Positions 52,419-61,446 of a stretch of DNA of 64,000 nucleotides are shown here, piece after piece; positions within the stretch are counted from its first letter, which is position 1; the number at the start of each line of letters is the position of its first letter. The notes under the pieces are model-generated. The model was not told the DNA's origin, ran no database searches, and was given only the letters and a program-made list of their open reading frames with translations. This DNA is from Paraburkholderia caffeinilytica. Its GTDB lineage: Bacteria; Pseudomonadota; Gammaproteobacteria; Burkholderiales; Burkholderiaceae. Both the position numbers and the translations under genes were made by a program. The DNA lies in contig NZ_CP031467.1 of assembly GCF_003368325.1 (NCBI RefSeq), positions 3,658,001-3,722,000 on the forward strand, read 5' to 3'.

Positions 52419-53888
52419 ATGTCAGTGACAGACCTGGCGCCGGCAGATGTGTGGCGCGACAAGATTTACAGCGGCGGCTGGAAAACCGGAAGCGCGGGTA
52501 CGATCCCGGTGACGGAGAAAGCGACTGGCACGGAGCTGGGCTCGATCGGCTGCGCCTCCGCCGCCGACGTGTCCGCTGCCGCCGCGATCGCCAAAGACGC
52601 GCAATCTGCCTGGGCCGCAAGACCCGGTCCTCAGCGTGGGGATATTTTGCGGGAGGTCGTCCGCTTGCTGCAGGTTCATCGCGAGGAGATCGCCCTTCAG
52701 ATTGTTCGCGAGACCGGGTCGATACGGCAGAAAGGGCAGATGGAAGTGCAGATGGCGATCCGGGAGATTCTCGAGGCTGCTGCGTTGAGCAGCCAGCCAT
52801 CGGGCATGATTACGGCGAGCGACGTGAAGGGGCGGCATAGCATCGCGCGCAGAATTCCCCTCGGCGTGGTCGGCGTCATCACACCATGGAATTCGCCGTT
52901 CATCCTGGCGGCACGTGCCATCGCGCCGGCGCTTGCGACCGGCAACGCGGTGCTGCTCAAGCCCGATCCTCAATCTTCAGTCAGCGGTGGGGTCCTGTAT
53001 GCGCGGCTGTTCGAGGCTGCGGGGTTGCCCGAGGGCTTATTGCATGTCCTTCCAGGTGGTGCGGAAACGGGCGACGCCCTGGTCCGGGATCCGCTTGTCA
53101 ACATGATCAGCTTCACGGGATCCACGCGAGTGGGACAGGCGATCGGCGCCGTAGCGGGCGGCCTGCTCAAGCGGGCGAACCTCGAACTCGGCGGCAAGAA
53201 TCCCTACATCGTGCTGGATGACGTCGATGTCGAGGCCGCGGCGAGCGCCGGGGCATGGGGATCCTATTTGCATCAAGGGCAGGTCTGCATGGCTGTGGGC
53301 CGGCATCTTGTTCATGAGCGCGTTGCCGAGGCCTACATTGAAAGCCTCGTGCGGAAAACCGAAGCGCTATTGGTTGGCGATCCCTTCAAGGGCAATGTCC
53401 ACTTAGGTCCCATCGTCAATGAACGGCAGGCTGCGAACGTCGATCGCATCGTCGCGGACTCGGTAAGCAAGGGGGCAAAGATCCTCGCCGGTGGGACGCG
53501 CAACGGGTTGTTTTTCAGACCGACCGTCATGGTAGACGTCGCGCCGGGAATGCCCGTGTTTGAGGAAGAGATATTCGGCCCCGTCGCCGCAGTGACCGTC
53601 TTCAGGAACGACGATGAAGCGGTAGCGCTCGCCAATCAGACCCGCTATGGCCTGGTCGCGGCCGTGGCATCTGCCGATCTGCGTCGAGCCCAGCGAATCG
53701 CGGATCGGCTGCACGCCGGCATCGTCCACATCAACGACCAGACGATCATGCACGAGGTGTTTGGGCCGATGGGCGGTCTGGGGCTGTCGGGCAATGGACA
53801 GAACTACAGCACGTTGACCAATGCGGACCAGTTCACGGAATGGCAGTGGGTAACGAGCCGCGCGGACCTTCCGGCTTACCCGTTCTAG
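52419..53888 (+). CDS. benzaldehyde-type NAD(P)-dependent aldehyde dehydrogenase
   Basis: A 489-residue aldehyde dehydrogenase close to XylC/vanillin dehydrogenases. It has PWNSP (Asn158), FTGSTRVGQ, general base Glu256 in LELGGKNP, nucleophile Cys290 in HQGQVCMAVGR, and EEEIFGPVAAVTVF. It would oxidise an aromatic aldehyde to the acid, feeding the neighbouring decarboxylase. The ATG at 52419 follows AGGAGAAACAGT and is 23 bases after the decarboxylase stop; the longer frame overlaps that gene and is rejected. Confidence 0.9.
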   Translation: MSVTDLAPADVWRDKIYSGGWKTGSAGTIPVTEKATGTELGSIGCASAADVSAAAAIAKDAQSAWAARPGPQRGDILREVVRLLQVHREEIALQIVRETGSIRQKGQMEVQMAIREILEAAALSSQPSGMITASDVKGRHSIARRIPLGVVGVITPWNSPFILAARAIAPALATGNAVLLKPDPQSSVSGGVLYARLFEAAGLPEGLLHVLPGGAETGDALVRDPLVNMISFTGSTRVGQAIGAVAGGLLKRANLELGGKNPYIVLDDVDVEAAASAGAWGSYLHQGQVCMAVGRHLVHERVAEAYIESLVRKTEALLVGDPFKGNVHLGPIVNERQAANVDRIVADSVSKGAKILAGGTRNGLFFRPTVMVDVAPGMPVFEEEIFGPVAAVTVFRNDDEAVALANQTRYGLVAAVASADLRRAQRIADRLHAGIVHINDQTIMHEVFGPMGGLGLSGNGQNYSTLTNADQFTEWQWVTSRADLPAYPF

Positions 53889-54011
53889 AACGGTGTTGCG
53901 CCGGGTTCGCTGAAAACGGGCGAAGATCCGTGGCGCGCGGCGGCCATGTTGTGAAGGCAGAAACGACCCATCAGCGGGTGATTTGATGCTCACACGGAGC
54001 GAGGTGAAAGA

Positions 54012-55385
54012 TTGACCCCCGATATTGTGCACCGAGTAGAAGAGACGCCTGCTTCGACCGTCGACATTGCCGCGCTGATCGACAGCCAGCCGCTGAGCAC
54101 CTTCCAGAAATGGATCATGGTCATGATCGGCGGCTCGGTGGTGATGGACGGGTTCGACGTGCAGATCATGGGGTTTGTCGCACCTGCGATTGTCCGTGCG
54201 TGGGGCATCGATCCGGCCGAGCTCGGTCCCATTTTCGGCGCCGGCCTGCTGGGCATGCTCGCGGGCTCCATCGTTTTCGGCGCCATGGCTGACCGGGTGG
54301 GGCGCCGGCCGGTGCTCATCGGCGCGACCATTTTCTACGGGCTATGCATGCTCGCCACCACCCTGGTTCAGAGCGTGCCGGAATTTCTTGTCCTTCGTTT
54401 CCTGACCGGCTTCGGAATCGGTGGCGTGGTGGGTAACGCGGTCGCGCTGGTCAGCGAATACAGTCCGCGGAAACATCGGGCGTCGCTGATGGCATGGGTC
54501 TCGTGCGGTTTCACGGGTGGAGCAATTGCTGGAGGGCTTCTCTGCGCAACCATGCTGCCGTCGATGGGCTGGAGGTCGGTGTTCCTCGTTGGGGGCATAT
54601 TGCCGCTGATCATTGCCGTCTCGATGGTCAGGTATCTGCCGGAGTCGCTCCAGTTTCTGGTGGCCAGACAGCGCAGCCCGGAAAGGGTCGCTCGGTGGCT
54701 TGGGCGAATCGCACCGAACGTCCATGTCGGGCAGGGGACCCGCTTTGCCGTTCATGGGCAGCCCCAGGCGAAGGCCTCGTTTCGCGAGCTGTTTCGCCAT
54801 GGCCGTAGTACGACTACGCTGTTGCTATGGGGTATCAACTTCGCAAACCTGCTCGATCTGTTTTTCCTGTCCAACTGGCTTCCGATGCTTTCATTGCGAG
54901 TCGGTCACGGCGTGTCGACGGCTGTGCTCATCGGTACATCGTTGCAGGTTGGCGGTATGGCGGGTGCGCTATTGCTGGGCCCGCTGATGGATCGCTTCGG
55001 CTTCTATCGCGTCCTGGCATTCAGCTTTCTGGTGGCGACGTGTTCGATATCGTCCGTGGGTCTTCCGGATCTATCAACGGGGTTGCGCTATGCCGTTGTG
55101 CTGATAAGTGGAATCTGCATTGTGGGTGGGCAACCAGCCATCAATGCGTTGACCGCGACGCACTATCCCACCTCGCTGCGAGCGACCGGAGTCGGATGGA
55201 GTCTGGGGATCGGCCGCGCGGGTTCCATCGTCGGTCCTGTCCTGGCGGGACAACTGATCAGGCTCCAATGGTCGAATACCGCGTTGTTTGTCGCGGCTGC
55301 GGTGCCTGCACTGGCTTCATGCCTGATGCTTGTTTTTCTTGGCCGTGCCGTGGGGAGAAACCGGTCCGATTGTGTCGAGTGCTAG
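54012..55385 (+). CDS. aromatic acid:H+ symporter (AAHS) MFS transporter
   Basis: A 457-residue MFS protein. STFQKWIMVMIGGSVVMDGFDVQIMGFVAPAIVRAWGI and the loop GAMADRVGRRPVLIG match PcaK/BenK-type aromatic acid permeases, including the DGFD motif essential in PcaK. The loop between helices 8 and 9 (GPLMDRFGFYRVLAF) is also typical. Start TTG 54012 has GAGG 7 bases upstream; no ATG is suitable. It lies 123 bases after the aldehyde dehydrogenase, so may be in the same operon. It likely imports the aromatic substrate. Confidence 0.87.
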   Translation: MTPDIVHRVEETPASTVDIAALIDSQPLSTFQKWIMVMIGGSVVMDGFDVQIMGFVAPAIVRAWGIDPAELGPIFGAGLLGMLAGSIVFGAMADRVGRRPVLIGATIFYGLCMLATTLVQSVPEFLVLRFLTGFGIGGVVGNAVALVSEYSPRKHRASLMAWVSCGFTGGAIAGGLLCATMLPSMGWRSVFLVGGILPLIIAVSMVRYLPESLQFLVARQRSPERVARWLGRIAPNVHVGQGTRFAVHGQPQAKASFRELFRHGRSTTTLLLWGINFANLLDLFFLSNWLPMLSLRVGHGVSTAVLIGTSLQVGGMAGALLLGPLMDRFGFYRVLAFSFLVATCSISSVGLPDLSTGLRYAVVLISGICIVGGQPAINALTATHYPTSLRATGVGWSLGIGRAGSIVGPVLAGQLIRLQWSNTALFVAAAVPALASCLMLVFLGRAVGRNRSDCVEC

Positions 55386-55549
55386 CGGGTTGGAGGCGAT
55401 TCATGCGGTATGCAGTCTTTGCCGTTAGCAGTCGACGCTGAAGTCACGATGAAGGGACGTGTACGCCGTAGGAGATGGTCGCACGCGCTGGAAGATAGTC
55501 GGCTGCACGAGTCGAACGAACTTAATCCTTGAGACACCATGGTGGGTTT

Positions 55550-55930
55550 ATGAGAATGAAATATAAAACGACGTTGTGTGCGCTGGTGGGATGGCTCTCG
55601 ACGATTGCGCCTGCTCAGGAACCGGCATCCGGTGCGATCGCGCAAAACGGCGCAGCAGTGACTGGTGACGCGTCGCAGTCCGGCGTTTCGAAGAAAGCGG
55701 AGCGCGCCGCAAACCACTTGTTTGCGCGGAACGTGCACCTTGCGTTGAACAGGACGAAGGGCCTCGAAGGTGCGGATATCGCGGTTTTTGCGAATTCGCG
55801 AACAGGTGAGGTGATTCTGGGCGGATTTATCGAAAGCCAGGACCAGGAGCGCATTGCAACGGAGGCCGCCGGCAAGGTAGCAGGCGTCAAGTCGGTCACC
55901 AGCAAAATTGTTGTGCGGCCAGCGCTTTAG
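55550..55930 (+). CDS. exported BON-domain protein
   Basis: A 126-residue exported protein. The signal sequence (YKTTLCALVGWLSTIAPAQ) is followed by a linker and a BON domain: LALNRTKGLEGADIAVFANSRTGEVILGGFIESQDQERIATEAAGKVAGVKSVTSKIVV. BON proteins such as OsmY bind membranes or sugars in the periplasm. The start at 55550 follows GGTGGG; earlier TTG 55529 is also possible. Its presence between the symporter and hydroxylase genes is odd and may be unrelated to catabolism. Confidence 0.8.
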   Translation: MRMKYKTTLCALVGWLSTIAPAQEPASGAIAQNGAAVTGDASQSGVSKKAERAANHLFARNVHLALNRTKGLEGADIAVFANSRTGEVILGGFIESQDQERIATEAAGKVAGVKSVTSKIVVRPAL

Positions 55931-56178
55931 CGGACTTCGGTGTAACTGATCGCAACGTGCCCAGGTTGGTTGCACTTGGTTCATGGTGTCATTTGATTCG
56001 TCTTGTTTGTTAGCAATACAAAATAAAAGAAGAATATTAACGAGATATTCCGCGCCATGCTAATTCAAAAAATGAATGCGCGAGGAAAGGAAATTCCTGA
56101 TAGGCCGAGAGGGAGTCAAGTTGCAACACGGCCCTGAAGCTGCGTTGGTAGGCGCGGAAAGAAAACGGAGATCGGATT

Positions 56179-57828
56179 TTGGAAACGCAAGTCATCATTG
56201 TTGGGGCTGGGCCGGTAGGGCTGACGCTTGCGATCGACCTCGGCAGGCGTGGCATAGCGTGTGTGCTCGTCGAGCAAAAGGCGGAGCCCCAGTTTCTGCC
56301 GAAAATGGAGCGTTGCAACGCACGGACAATGGAGATATTTCGGCGGCTGGGACTTGCGGATCGTATCCGGGCCGCCGGCATGCCAGACGACGTCCCCATG
56401 GACGTCCAGATCATCCGCTCCATGACGGAGCCGCCGATCCTGCGCCTGCCCTATCCCTCGGTGGCGCAAGCGCGCACACTCACGCGCGAGTGCCGTGACG
56501 GTGGCCTGCCACTCGAGCCGTATCAGCTCATCTCCCAGTACACACTGGAGCCACTCCTTCTGGAGGTGGCCGAACAATCGCCGACGGTCACGGTGATGCG
56601 CAGCACGACGTTTATGGAATTCACCGGGCAGGACGATGGTGTTTTAGTGATGCTCAATGATGTCGACGGCGTGAGACGAACATTGAAGGGCGCCTATCTC
56701 GTGGGCTGCGACGGTGGCGCGAGCCGCGTACGTAAGCAACTGGGCATTCGCCTCGCGGGCGAAGGCGACATTGCACGGCTGAGGCAGGGCCTGTTTTATT
56801 GCGAGCAACTCTACGAGCGGCTGCCGATAAGCAACGGGCCGAGCCGGGGGCGGCACTATCTGGTGGTGGGCGGACCGCCTACCTTCATGATCATGCAGGA
56901 CTCGACGCGGCACTGGACGGTCCACTCCGCCGTCGAGAGCGATGATGAGATGCGGCGGATGTTCGAGCGGATCGTCGACGTTGCGCTGCCCTATGAGATG
57001 TTGTATTGCGCGGAATGGCGGCAGAACCTGTTGCTGGCCGAACGCTATGGAGAGGGGCGCGTGTTCCTCGCCGGCGATGCAGTGCATCTCGTGATTCCCA
57101 CGGGCGGCCTCGGCATGAACACCGGCGTTGGCGACGCCACCGATCTGGCCTGGAAACTGGCTGCCACGCTGCAAGGGTGGGGCGGACCAGGCTTGCTGGC
57201 CTCCTACGAAGCCGAACGGCGCCAGATTGGCGAGCGGGTCGTCGGCGCATCGCGCTATGCGTCGCTTGGGTACCGTGCGTGGCTGGCGGAGGTGCGTCCT
57301 GAGATCGGAGACGACACACCTGCAGGTTCGGCTGCTCGCGCCCACCTTGTCGAGGTGGCGAACGTGCAGCAGCGCAAGTCGAACGAAATGATCGGCGCGG
57401 AGCTGGGCTATCGGTATGTGGATTCGCCCATTATCGACAATGTGCCGGGCGGCCCGCAGCACGATCTGCGTGCCTATGTTCCCACGACCTGGCCGGGCGC
57501 GCGGCTTCCCCATATGTGGCTTCGCGATGGAAGCGCCATCCAGGATCGGCTGCGGCCGGACCGCTACACGTTGATCGACGTTGCGGGTGGACACGATGCG
57601 GGCCCGCTTCTCACCGCGTTCAAAGTGCTCGGCGCGCCACTCGATGTGCTCGTGGCCCAGGATTGCGCGCTTCGCGCCGTCTATGAGCGCGACCTCGTTC
57701 TGGTTCGGCCCGACATGCATGTCGCGTGGCGCGGCGACCGGCTCCCGCAGGCCGCCGATGATCTCGCGGCGAGGGTGGTCGGACATGACAACCTGAATAA
57801 CGCATTCGGTTCAATCAGCCACCGCTGA
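56179..57828 (+). CDS. FAD-dependent aromatic monooxygenase (PheA/TfdB-like)
   Basis: A 549-residue flavin monooxygenase. The FAD-binding GAGPVG (residues 9-14), the DG segment VGCDGGASRVRKQLGIRLAG and VFLAGDAVHLVIPTGGLGMNTGVGDATDLAWKL place it in the phenol/chlorophenol hydroxylase family (PheA, TfdB, MhpA). It would hydroxylate the phenol produced by the decarboxylase. The TTG start at 56179 has GGAG 9 bases upstream. The C-terminal thioredoxin-like region seen in some members is present (DRYTLIDVAGGHDAGPLLTAFK). Specificity is not predictable. Confidence 0.88.
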   Translation: METQVIIVGAGPVGLTLAIDLGRRGIACVLVEQKAEPQFLPKMERCNARTMEIFRRLGLADRIRAAGMPDDVPMDVQIIRSMTEPPILRLPYPSVAQARTLTRECRDGGLPLEPYQLISQYTLEPLLLEVAEQSPTVTVMRSTTFMEFTGQDDGVLVMLNDVDGVRRTLKGAYLVGCDGGASRVRKQLGIRLAGEGDIARLRQGLFYCEQLYERLPISNGPSRGRHYLVVGGPPTFMIMQDSTRHWTVHSAVESDDEMRRMFERIVDVALPYEMLYCAEWRQNLLLAERYGEGRVFLAGDAVHLVIPTGGLGMNTGVGDATDLAWKLAATLQGWGGPGLLASYEAERRQIGERVVGASRYASLGYRAWLAEVRPEIGDDTPAGSAARAHLVEVANVQQRKSNEMIGAELGYRYVDSPIIDNVPGGPQHDLRAYVPTTWPGARLPHMWLRDGSAIQDRLRPDRYTLIDVAGGHDAGPLLTAFKVLGAPLDVLVAQDCALRAVYERDLVLVRPDMHVAWRGDRLPQAADDLAARVVGHDNLNNAFGSISHR

Positions 57829-57942
57829 CCGAACCGGGCTGAATCGAATCGATATTCGGTCGGCCCGTACGCTGCAAGCTCGACGCGCAACGGCACAGGT
57901 GTGCTGTCGCCTCGTGATTTCGACAACATTGGAGACGAACAA

Positions 57943-59094
57943 ATGAGTGCACGCTTGAATCGGGCCAGAGGTGATCATTCATGGCGCCGGCTATTTTTGT
58001 GGACGTTTTCGTCGCTTGCGGCATGTGCGCCGGGTGTATCGCATGCGCAAAGCTCTGTCACCCTGTATGGGGTCATCGATACGGGCGTGGAGTATGTGAC
58101 GAACATCGGTTCCCAAAAATCCAGCTCTGTGCACGTGCCGTCTCTCACGGCTTCTCTACCCTCATTGTGGGGCCTGCGCGGCAAGGAGGATCTCGGTGGC
58201 GGTCTGAGTGCGGTCTTTGTGCTGGAGTCGGGCTTTGCGCCGGGAACGGGTTCGCTGAATCAGGGCGGGCGTCTTTTTGGCAGGCAGGCCTACGTCGGGC
58301 TCTCGGGGCAGTGGGGGAAGCTCACCGTCGGGCGGCAATACTCGCAAATCTTCTGGGCGACATTGACGGGCGACACGCTGGCTCCGAACATCTATGCCGC
58401 CGCCGATCTGGATCCCTACCTGACCCAGCCGCGGGCGGATAATTCGATTACCTATACCTTCACGTCAGCGGGGCTGACGGCGGCCGCGTCCTATTCGTTC
58501 GGACGCGACGCGGTGGACAGTGCGCCGGCCGGAGGGTGCGCTGGCCAATCGCCGACCGACTGGCGGGCCTGCAAGTCCATATCCGCCATGTTGAAATACG
58601 ACGCGGGGAGGTGGGGCGCGGCGGCGGCGTTCGATCGCAACTACGGTGGGGGTGGCACGGGTTCAGCGCTGCCACTTAGTTCGCAGACCGATACACGCGC
58701 TCTCATCGATGGCTACGTGAAGTTCGGCAACGCAACTTTCGGCGCGGGATTCCAGCACCGGATCAATCACGGAGCGCAGACACCGACCATTTCCGACGCG
58801 ACCAGCAACTACTGGTGGATCGGTGGATCCTATCTGCCGATTCCAACGATTGGTCTTGACGCGCAATTCGGCCGCATCACGGTCGGCAGTCACGATGCGG
58901 GGGGCTCTGTGATCGCGGCACGCGTGATGTACTTCCTGTCCAAGACCACCTCGGTGTATGTCACCGCAGGGCACGTATTCAACGAGCGCAAGGCGAATTT
59001 CTCGATTGACGGTGGCGTGATTCCGCCTGCTTCGACGCCATTGCCAGGGGTGGATCAAACCGGTGCGTTGGTGGGGATTCGCCACCTGTTCTAA
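57943..59094 (+). CDS. Gram-negative porin (OmpC-like)
   Basis: A 383-residue trimeric outer-membrane porin of the Burkholderia type: after the signal (cleavage at SHAQ) the mature part starts [19 protein letters not shown], then [56 protein letters not shown], and the end is VGIRHLF with the terminal Phe. It probably lets aromatic acids cross the outer membrane, given its place after the hydroxylase. GGAGACG precedes the ATG. Confidence 0.9.
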   Translation: MSARLNRARGDHSWRRLFLWTFSSLAACAPGVSHAQSSVTLYGVIDTGVEYVTNIGSQKSSSVHVPSLTASLPSLWGLRGKEDLGGGLSAVFVLESGFAPGTGSLNQGGRLFGRQAYVGLSGQWGKLTVGRQYSQIFWATLTGDTLAPNIYAAADLDPYLTQPRADNSITYTFTSAGLTAAASYSFGRDAVDSAPAGGCAGQSPTDWRACKSISAMLKYDAGRWGAAAAFDRNYGGGGTGSALPLSSQTDTRALIDGYVKFGNATFGAGFQHRINHGAQTPTISDATSNYWWIGGSYLPIPTIGLDAQFGRITVGSHDAGGSVIAARVMYFLSKTTSVYVTAGHVFNERKANFSIDGGVIPPASTPLPGVDQTGALVGIRHLF

Positions 59095-59201
59095 ATAGCA
59101 CGCGACCGTTCGATGTCGTCGCAGACGAAGTGTTTTTCAGGTTTCATCTTGTCGAAGCCAGGAAACGAGCAGCAAAGCCACTCAGACCAACGAGGAGAAT
59201 C

Positions 59202-59789
59202 ATGATGAGGAAGCAACTTCTGGCGGCGGCGATCGCCGCTCTGGCAGCAGGCGCATCGTTCAGCGCGGTGTCTGCGGGAACCACGTACCAACTGGACCCG
59301 ACCCACACGTACCCCAGCTTTGAAGCGGATCACTTTGGCGGCATCTCGATCTGGCGCGGCAAGTTCAAAAAGAGCAGCGGCACGGTGACGATCGATCGCG
59401 AGACCAGAACTGGCACGCTGGACGCGACCATCGACATGACCTCGGTGGATACCGGCAACGATGCGATGAATACGGAATTGAAGGGTCCGAAATTCTTCGA
59501 TGTCAATCAGTTTCCCATCGCTGTCTATAAGGGCACGTCGATGAAGTTCAATGGCGATGTTCCGGTCGAAGTGATCGGCGAGTTGAACCTGCACGGTGTG
59601 ACGAAGCCGCTGAACCTGAAGGTCGAATCGTTCAGGTGCTTTCAGAACCCGTTGCTCAAGCGCGAAGTGTGCGGCACGGAGTCGACGGCGACTTTTGACC
59701 GGTCGGATTTCGGCGTGGACCTGGGCAAGACTTACGGCTTCAGGATGCAAACGGTGCTGCATATCCAGGCTGAAGGTATCAGGCAGTGA
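59202..59789 (+). CDS. exported YceI family protein
   Basis: A 195-residue exported lipocalin-like protein of the YceI family. The signal peptide ([21 protein letters not shown]) is followed by [72 protein letters not shown] and [17 protein letters not shown]. YceI proteins bind polyisoprenoid or fatty molecules in the periplasm. GAGGAG lies just before the first of two ATGs. It is 107 bases downstream of the porin, possibly independent. Confidence 0.9.
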   Translation: MMRKQLLAAAIAALAAGASFSAVSAGTTYQLDPTHTYPSFEADHFGGISIWRGKFKKSSGTVTIDRETRTGTLDATIDMTSVDTGNDAMNTELKGPKFFDVNQFPIAVYKGTSMKFNGDVPVEVIGELNLHGVTKPLNLKVESFRCFQNPLLKREVCGTESTATFDRSDFGVDLGKTYGFRMQTVLHIQAEGIRQ

Positions 59790-60312
59790 GTTGGGCGTGT
59801 CATCCCAGGCATGGGAGAACGCGATCGGCGCATGCGGAGCAGCGATAGCGCTGCGACGCCGTGAGACGCCGCAAGGAGAGCCAGCGCAACCCGCCTTCCG
59901 GTATATGTCACGTTGTGACGTATAGGGGATTGGGACTTCAACAGACCCGATGGCGCAGTTGTCGGGGAGCCCCGGCGTGTATCGCAACATGACATAGGCT
60001 GAATTTGCGTCGGCTCGATCAGTTGCGATGTGCCAATCGCACTTGCCGTTCAACTGCGCAACGAATGCAGGGAAGCCGACATGTCGGTCTTCAACCGCAT
60101 TCGTCTCTGCTACGACGGTTCGCGAGCAGTGGCCGGATCGGCGCAGAAACTCCGGGCGCGAGGGTATGTGCTTGAGGCTGCCGTCAGTTGCCTCAGCACT
60201 TACCCGCTGGCATGCGGCCTTCGGAATGTAGTATCGTGTTCGCAGGGTCCTCTGCGGGGTATCTGGCTAGATATTCAGTGCCGCCCGATCGACGGGGCCC
60301 GTGGGGAACAGC
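59790..60312. other. 523-bp gap with a possible universal-stress-protein remnant
   Basis: ATG 60081 has AGGGAAG upstream and encodes MSVFNRIRLCYDGSRAVAGS, which resembles the start of universal stress proteins (KRILxCYDGS...). The similarity stops after ~30 residues, and the frame continues as unrelated sequence to about 60398, overlapping the next gene. It is best read as a broken USP gene or chance. The rest of the gap has no gene and carries the promoter of the binding-protein gene. Confidence 0.4.
60081..60170 (+). pseudogene. possible N-terminal fragment of a universal stress protein
   Basis: The first ~30 codons from ATG 60081 give a USP-like opening (FNRIRLCYDGSRAVAGSAQKL). No USP core motif (G-X2-G-X9-G-S/T) follows in any frame that I could see. 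It may be a relic or coincidence. Confidence 0.25.
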
Positions 60313-61446
60313 ATGAGGGGCTTGCTTCTGGCGTGGGCATGCGCGTGCATGCCGTCGGTTGTCGCGGCGCAGGGTTTGTTGCCTGCCCCCGTGCCTGAAG
60401 CCTCGGTTGCCGCGAGGAACTATGTGGACGAGGCGAAGCGTGTCGTCGATGCTGCGGCGCAACCGGCTACGCCCTGGAACGGACCACGTGACGGACCACG
60501 CGCGCAGCCTGGGAAACGCATCGCGGTCGTCGCCCTGGATTTGCGCAATGGCGGCATCCTCGGTGTGGTCGACGGCGTGCTGGAGGCCGCCAAAGTCATC
60601 GGCTGGAGCGCGAAGATATTCGACGCTGGCGGCATGCCGGATCTGCGGCTGCCGACGCTGGCCAACGCGCTGGCCAGCCATCCGGACGGTCTGATTATCG
60701 TCGGCGACGACGTGCGTGCCCTGCTGCCCGCGCTGCGGCCTTTTTCTGCGCAGAACATTCCGATCGTCGGCTGGCACGTCGCGGGCCGCGCCGGCGCGGT
60801 GCCTGGCACGCCTGTGGCGATGAACGTCTCGACGGATCCGCTCGAGGTCGCGCGCGTCACCGCGCTGGCGGCCATCGCGCAGTCCGGCGGACGCGCAGGA
60901 GTCGTCATCTTCACCGACAGCGGTTTCCGGATCGCGCAAGACAAGGCGAACGCAATGGCCGCCGCCGTGCGTGCGTGTAGTGGCTGCACCTTGCTCGAAG
61001 TGTGCGACGTTCCCCTCTCGCGCAGCCAGCAACTCATGCCCGGCATAACGCGCAGCTTGCTCGCGCGTTATGGCAGACGCTGGACGCATGCGTTGGCAAT
61101 CAACGACATTTACTTTGACTACGCCGCCCCCGTACTGACCCAGGCGGGATTGCCGGACACCGCCATGGCGATGCTGTCGGCCGGCGACGGGAGCGAGTCC
61201 GCCTTCCTGCGCATCCGGGCGCGCACATTCCAGACGGGCACAGTGGCTGAGCCCCTGAATCTGCACGGCTGGCAACTGGTCGATGAAATGAACAGACTCT
61301 TCGCAGGGCAAAGCGTCACGGGTTACGTGTTTCCGGTGCATCTCGTGACGGCAGGCAACATGGCTGCGGACGGCGGCGATCGTTTGCTCTACGACCCCGC
61401 CGACGGCTATCGCGACATCTATCGCCGCATCTGGGAGCGCCCGTGA
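60313..61446 (+). CDS. periplasmic sugar-binding-type receptor (TorT/RbsB-like)
   Basis: A 377-residue exported periplasmic binding protein of type I. The signal (LLLAWACACMPSVVAAQ) is followed by a peripla-BP core: KRIAVVALDLRNGGILGVVDGVLEAAKVIGWSAKIFDAGG, PDGLIIVGDDVRALLPALRPFSAQNIPIVGWHVAG, AAIAQSGGRAGVVIFTDSGFRIAQDKANAM and a C-terminal GYVFPVHLVTAGNM. Its stop overlaps the GTG start of the kinase (GTGA), so it probably presents a ligand to that sensor, as TorT does for TorS or LuxP for LuxQ. No ABC transporter genes accompany it. Confidence 0.85.
   Translation: MRGLLLAWACACMPSVVAAQGLLPAPVPEASVAARNYVDEAKRVVDAAAQPATPWNGPRDGPRAQPGKRIAVVALDLRNGGILGVVDGVLEAAKVIGWSAKIFDAGGMPDLRLPTLANALASHPDGLIIVGDDVRALLPALRPFSAQNIPIVGWHVAGRAGAVPGTPVAMNVSTDPLEVARVTALAAIAQSGGRAGVVIFTDSGFRIAQDKANAMAAAVRACSGCTLLEVCDVPLSRSQQLMPGITRSLLARYGRRWTHALAINDIYFDYAAPVLTQAGLPDTAMAMLSAGDGSESAFLRIRARTFQTGTVAEPLNLHGWQLVDEMNRLFAGQSVTGYVFPVHLVTAGNMAADGGDRLLYDPADGYRDIYRRIWERP

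Noticed and set aside
59091..60053. A 320-residue minus-strand frame opposite the YceI gene
   Set aside because: It covers YceI on the other strand, with no SD and a composition typical of shadow frames.
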